Origin: Tubiluchus corallicola
Lineage: Eukaryota > Priapulida > Priapulimorpha > Priapulimorphida > Tubiluchidae
Assembly (NCBI GenBank): GCA_030141605.1
Contig: JAQGDQ010000255.1
Location: 57,746-121,745, forward strand
DNA length: 64,000 nt
Direction: 5' to 3'
Program-made: the position numbers and the translations under genes
The notes under the pieces: model-generated
Told to the model about the DNA's origin: nothing
The model's input: the letters and a program-made list of their open reading frames with translations, nothing else
Databases searched by the model: none
Shown here: positions 63,401 to 64,000 of the stretch, piece by piece
Layout: each line of letters begins with the position of its first letter
Position numbering within the stretch: position 1 is the stretch's first letter

Positions 63401-63805
63401 ACCGCTTAAATTTGATGAGACGTGTAACAAAGTCCATCATAACTTCATTTACCTGAAATTTTTTTAGCCTAAGGGGGGTCAAATTTGATCTGAATGCAAT
63501 GAGAGTTTGCAGATTACATGTTAGGTTGCATTGCTCACCTGTTAGTTTAAGAAAAAAAATACTGAACCACCCACACACTTCAAAATAAAATCAGTCAAAT
63601 CACACTTGAAATGCTAAATTATCGATATCCATACCTTGCTTTCGTACATTTGCTCAACTTCGTCACGAGCGAGAGCTATCTGCTCCTCATACTGATCCCT
63701 CAGTTCTCGCAGGGCGTCGGCGAGTCGGTGCTCGTACTCCTCGGTCAGACGAGTGTCCACCTCCTGAATTGCGACTTCCTTCTTTGTTCGGATTTCACTG
63801 ACTTC
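51864..63805 (-). CDS. Nuclear lamin, 3' part (5' end beyond window)
   Basis: Lamins form the intermediate-filament meshwork under the inner nuclear membrane. Coding exons on the minus strand, 5' to 3': 63635-63805, 62670-62795, 58756-58872, 58181-58284, 57217-57415, 56051-56155, 53899-54018, 52988-53068, 51864-51905. They total 354 codons plus stop TAA. Introns are GT-AG and phases agree. The rod continues from coil 1B/2 ([19 protein letters not shown]) to the rod-end consensus [20 protein letters not shown]. Then come a TPSPSR site like the mitotic kinase site of other lamins, the NLS RKRKR, the lamin-tail Ig fold ([34 protein letters not shown]) and a C-terminal CRLM CaaX box for farnesylation. 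The head and first coils lie beyond 64000. The lamin assignment, as opposed to a cytoplasmic filament, is firm because NLS, Ig fold and CaaX are all present. Confidence 0.95.
51970..52020 (+). repeat. 5S rRNA-like fragment in the last lamin intron
   Basis: GGAAGTTAAGCAACATCAGA, continuing GTTGGTCAGTAAATGGATGG, follows the 5S C-box consensus (GGAAGTTAAGCAAC) and the segment after it. No A box upstream and no 5S 3' end. It lies opposite to the lamin gene's direction. Confidence 0.6.
53401..53489. repeat. Unclassified dispersed repeat, copy b
   Basis: Partner of 50270-50358, in the same orientation, in the lamin intron between exons 53899-54018 and 52988-53068. See the description there for the shared blocks. 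Confidence 0.55.
54088..55025. mobile_element. TA-flanked pogo-like MITE, copy 2
   Basis: A 938-bp element in a lamin intron. The left end is CAGTAAGTCCCGCTTAACGA. The right end read in reverse is CAGTAAGTCCTCGCTTGATA. TA flanks both ends (54086-54087, 55026-55027). It shares the subterminal CAGCAAAATGTG and TTAAGCGAAATG blocks with copy 1. No ORF is long enough for a transposase, so it is non-autonomous. Confidence 0.8.
55494..55844. mobile_element. hAT-type MITE, copy 2
   Basis: A 351-bp palindromic element with a perfect 8-bp target duplication, GTAGACAG, at 55486-55493 and 55845-55852. The right end CCCACCCCTA inverts to TAGGGGTGGG, the hAT-type terminus. It is the same family as 20528-20889 in inverted orientation, sharing the TTCGAATTCGAA-type palindromes and a core with GTAAAACCACTATTAGTTTG. 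Confidence 0.88.
56696..57063. mobile_element. Probable third hAT-like MITE
   Basis: About 368 bp in a lamin intron. The left end is TGCAGGGCTGTATGATGACC and the right end read in reverse is CGGAGGGCTGGATTATCCTA, imperfect inverted repeats. The flanks TGACCATA (56688-56695) and TGACCGTA (57064-57071) agree at 7 of 8 bases. Sequence inside is unlike the other hAT-type family here. Confidence 0.5.
58181..63805 (-). CDS. Lamin rod exons (coil 1B/2 to rod end)
   Basis: Four exons of 171, 126, 117 and 104 bases. The first encodes [20 protein letters not shown] and on through [15 protein letters not shown], matching the SRLADALQELRAQHEDQ region of vertebrate lamins. The second gives [20 protein letters not shown]. 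The third gives [20 protein letters not shown]. The fourth gives the helix-termination motif ending [11 protein letters not shown]. All are heptad-patterned coiled coil. The first three end in phase 0; the fourth ends in phase 2. Confidence 0.94.
58873..62669 (-). other. Large lamin intron (3.8 kb)
   Basis: No exon recognised. Short ORFs of up to 112 codons on the opposite strand show no domain. AT-rich throughout except small GC-richer patches near 59820-60060 and 60480-60680, which I could not identify. Confidence 0.6.
63035..63445. repeat. Two related copies of an unclassified repeat in a lamin intron
   Basis: 63035-63150 and 63330-63445 resemble each other. Both have TATTTCATTTTCAA-like, AAGTGGTA, AATTTTG-like, TGATGAG-like and AACAAARTCCATCATA blocks in order, offset by about 295 bases. 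A similar AACAAAATCCATAATC block lies at 50460-50475. Confidence 0.45.
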
Positions 63806-64000
63806 CTGGGAAAAGTGACAAAATCTATTTAGCTAAGGTTCACTATGCATACAGTTAGAACTACAACAATCTATCTAATTATAAAACTACTATCGCAAAA
63901 CACCCAATGCTGTTACATCGAATTGTAAGGTAAAGTATGGCAGTTTCACACACTTCAGTCATTTATTTTTGATAGTCTTGTTACTTTTTGCTACCATGTT

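Overview
The window is animal nuclear DNA: AT-rich, intron-rich, with GT-AG introns of about 0.1 to 6.6 kb. It holds two conserved metazoan genes that converge tail to tail. I cannot name the species. The CaaX-bearing nuclear lamin, the MASK-family gene, the L2/CR1-like LINE and the many small TIR elements point to an invertebrate animal with slowly evolving gene structure.

Gene 1 (+, 16137-47433) is a complete ANKHD1/ANKRD17 (MASK) orthologue. I assembled 29 coding exons whose phases agree at every junction, giving about 2,596 residues. In order it has a conserved N-terminal segment, a first ankyrin block, a Gln/Pro-rich linker with a coiled coil, a second ankyrin block, a basic and charged region, one KH domain, and a long low-complexity tail with PAM2-like motifs. 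A CpG-containing promoter-like island lies just upstream, and an L2/CR1-like LINE (13.7-15.75 kb) lies just upstream of that.

Upstream of this gene and in the same orientation, 151-10162 is a diverged partial copy of 24581-41180. It carries relics of exon 3 and exons 8-21. Exons 4-7 are lost, exon 9 is truncated, exon 13 has lost its first 741 bases, exon 21 has a frameshift, and the copy stops inside exon 21. It looks like a decaying pseudogene. However, exons 8'-20' could still be read in one frame if exon 9' is skipped and an acceptor-like site at the exon 13' deletion junction is used.

Gene 2 (-, 51864 to beyond 63805) is the 3' part of a nuclear lamin gene. Nine exons are visible, covering the rod from coil 1B/2 onward, the rod-end consensus, a nuclear localisation signal, the lamin-tail Ig fold and a C-terminal CaaX box (CRLM). 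The head and first coils lie beyond the right edge.

The non-coding DNA carries a notable set of small elements. There are two related palindromic hAT-type elements with 8-bp target duplications, and a third probable hAT-like one. There are two related TA-flanked elements with pogo-like ends, and one further long-TIR element in MASK intron 2. Several loci derive from 5S rRNA, and there are tandem repeats and an unclassified repeat family around the lamin gene. I saw no tRNA, intact rRNA gene, CRISPR array or viral gene.
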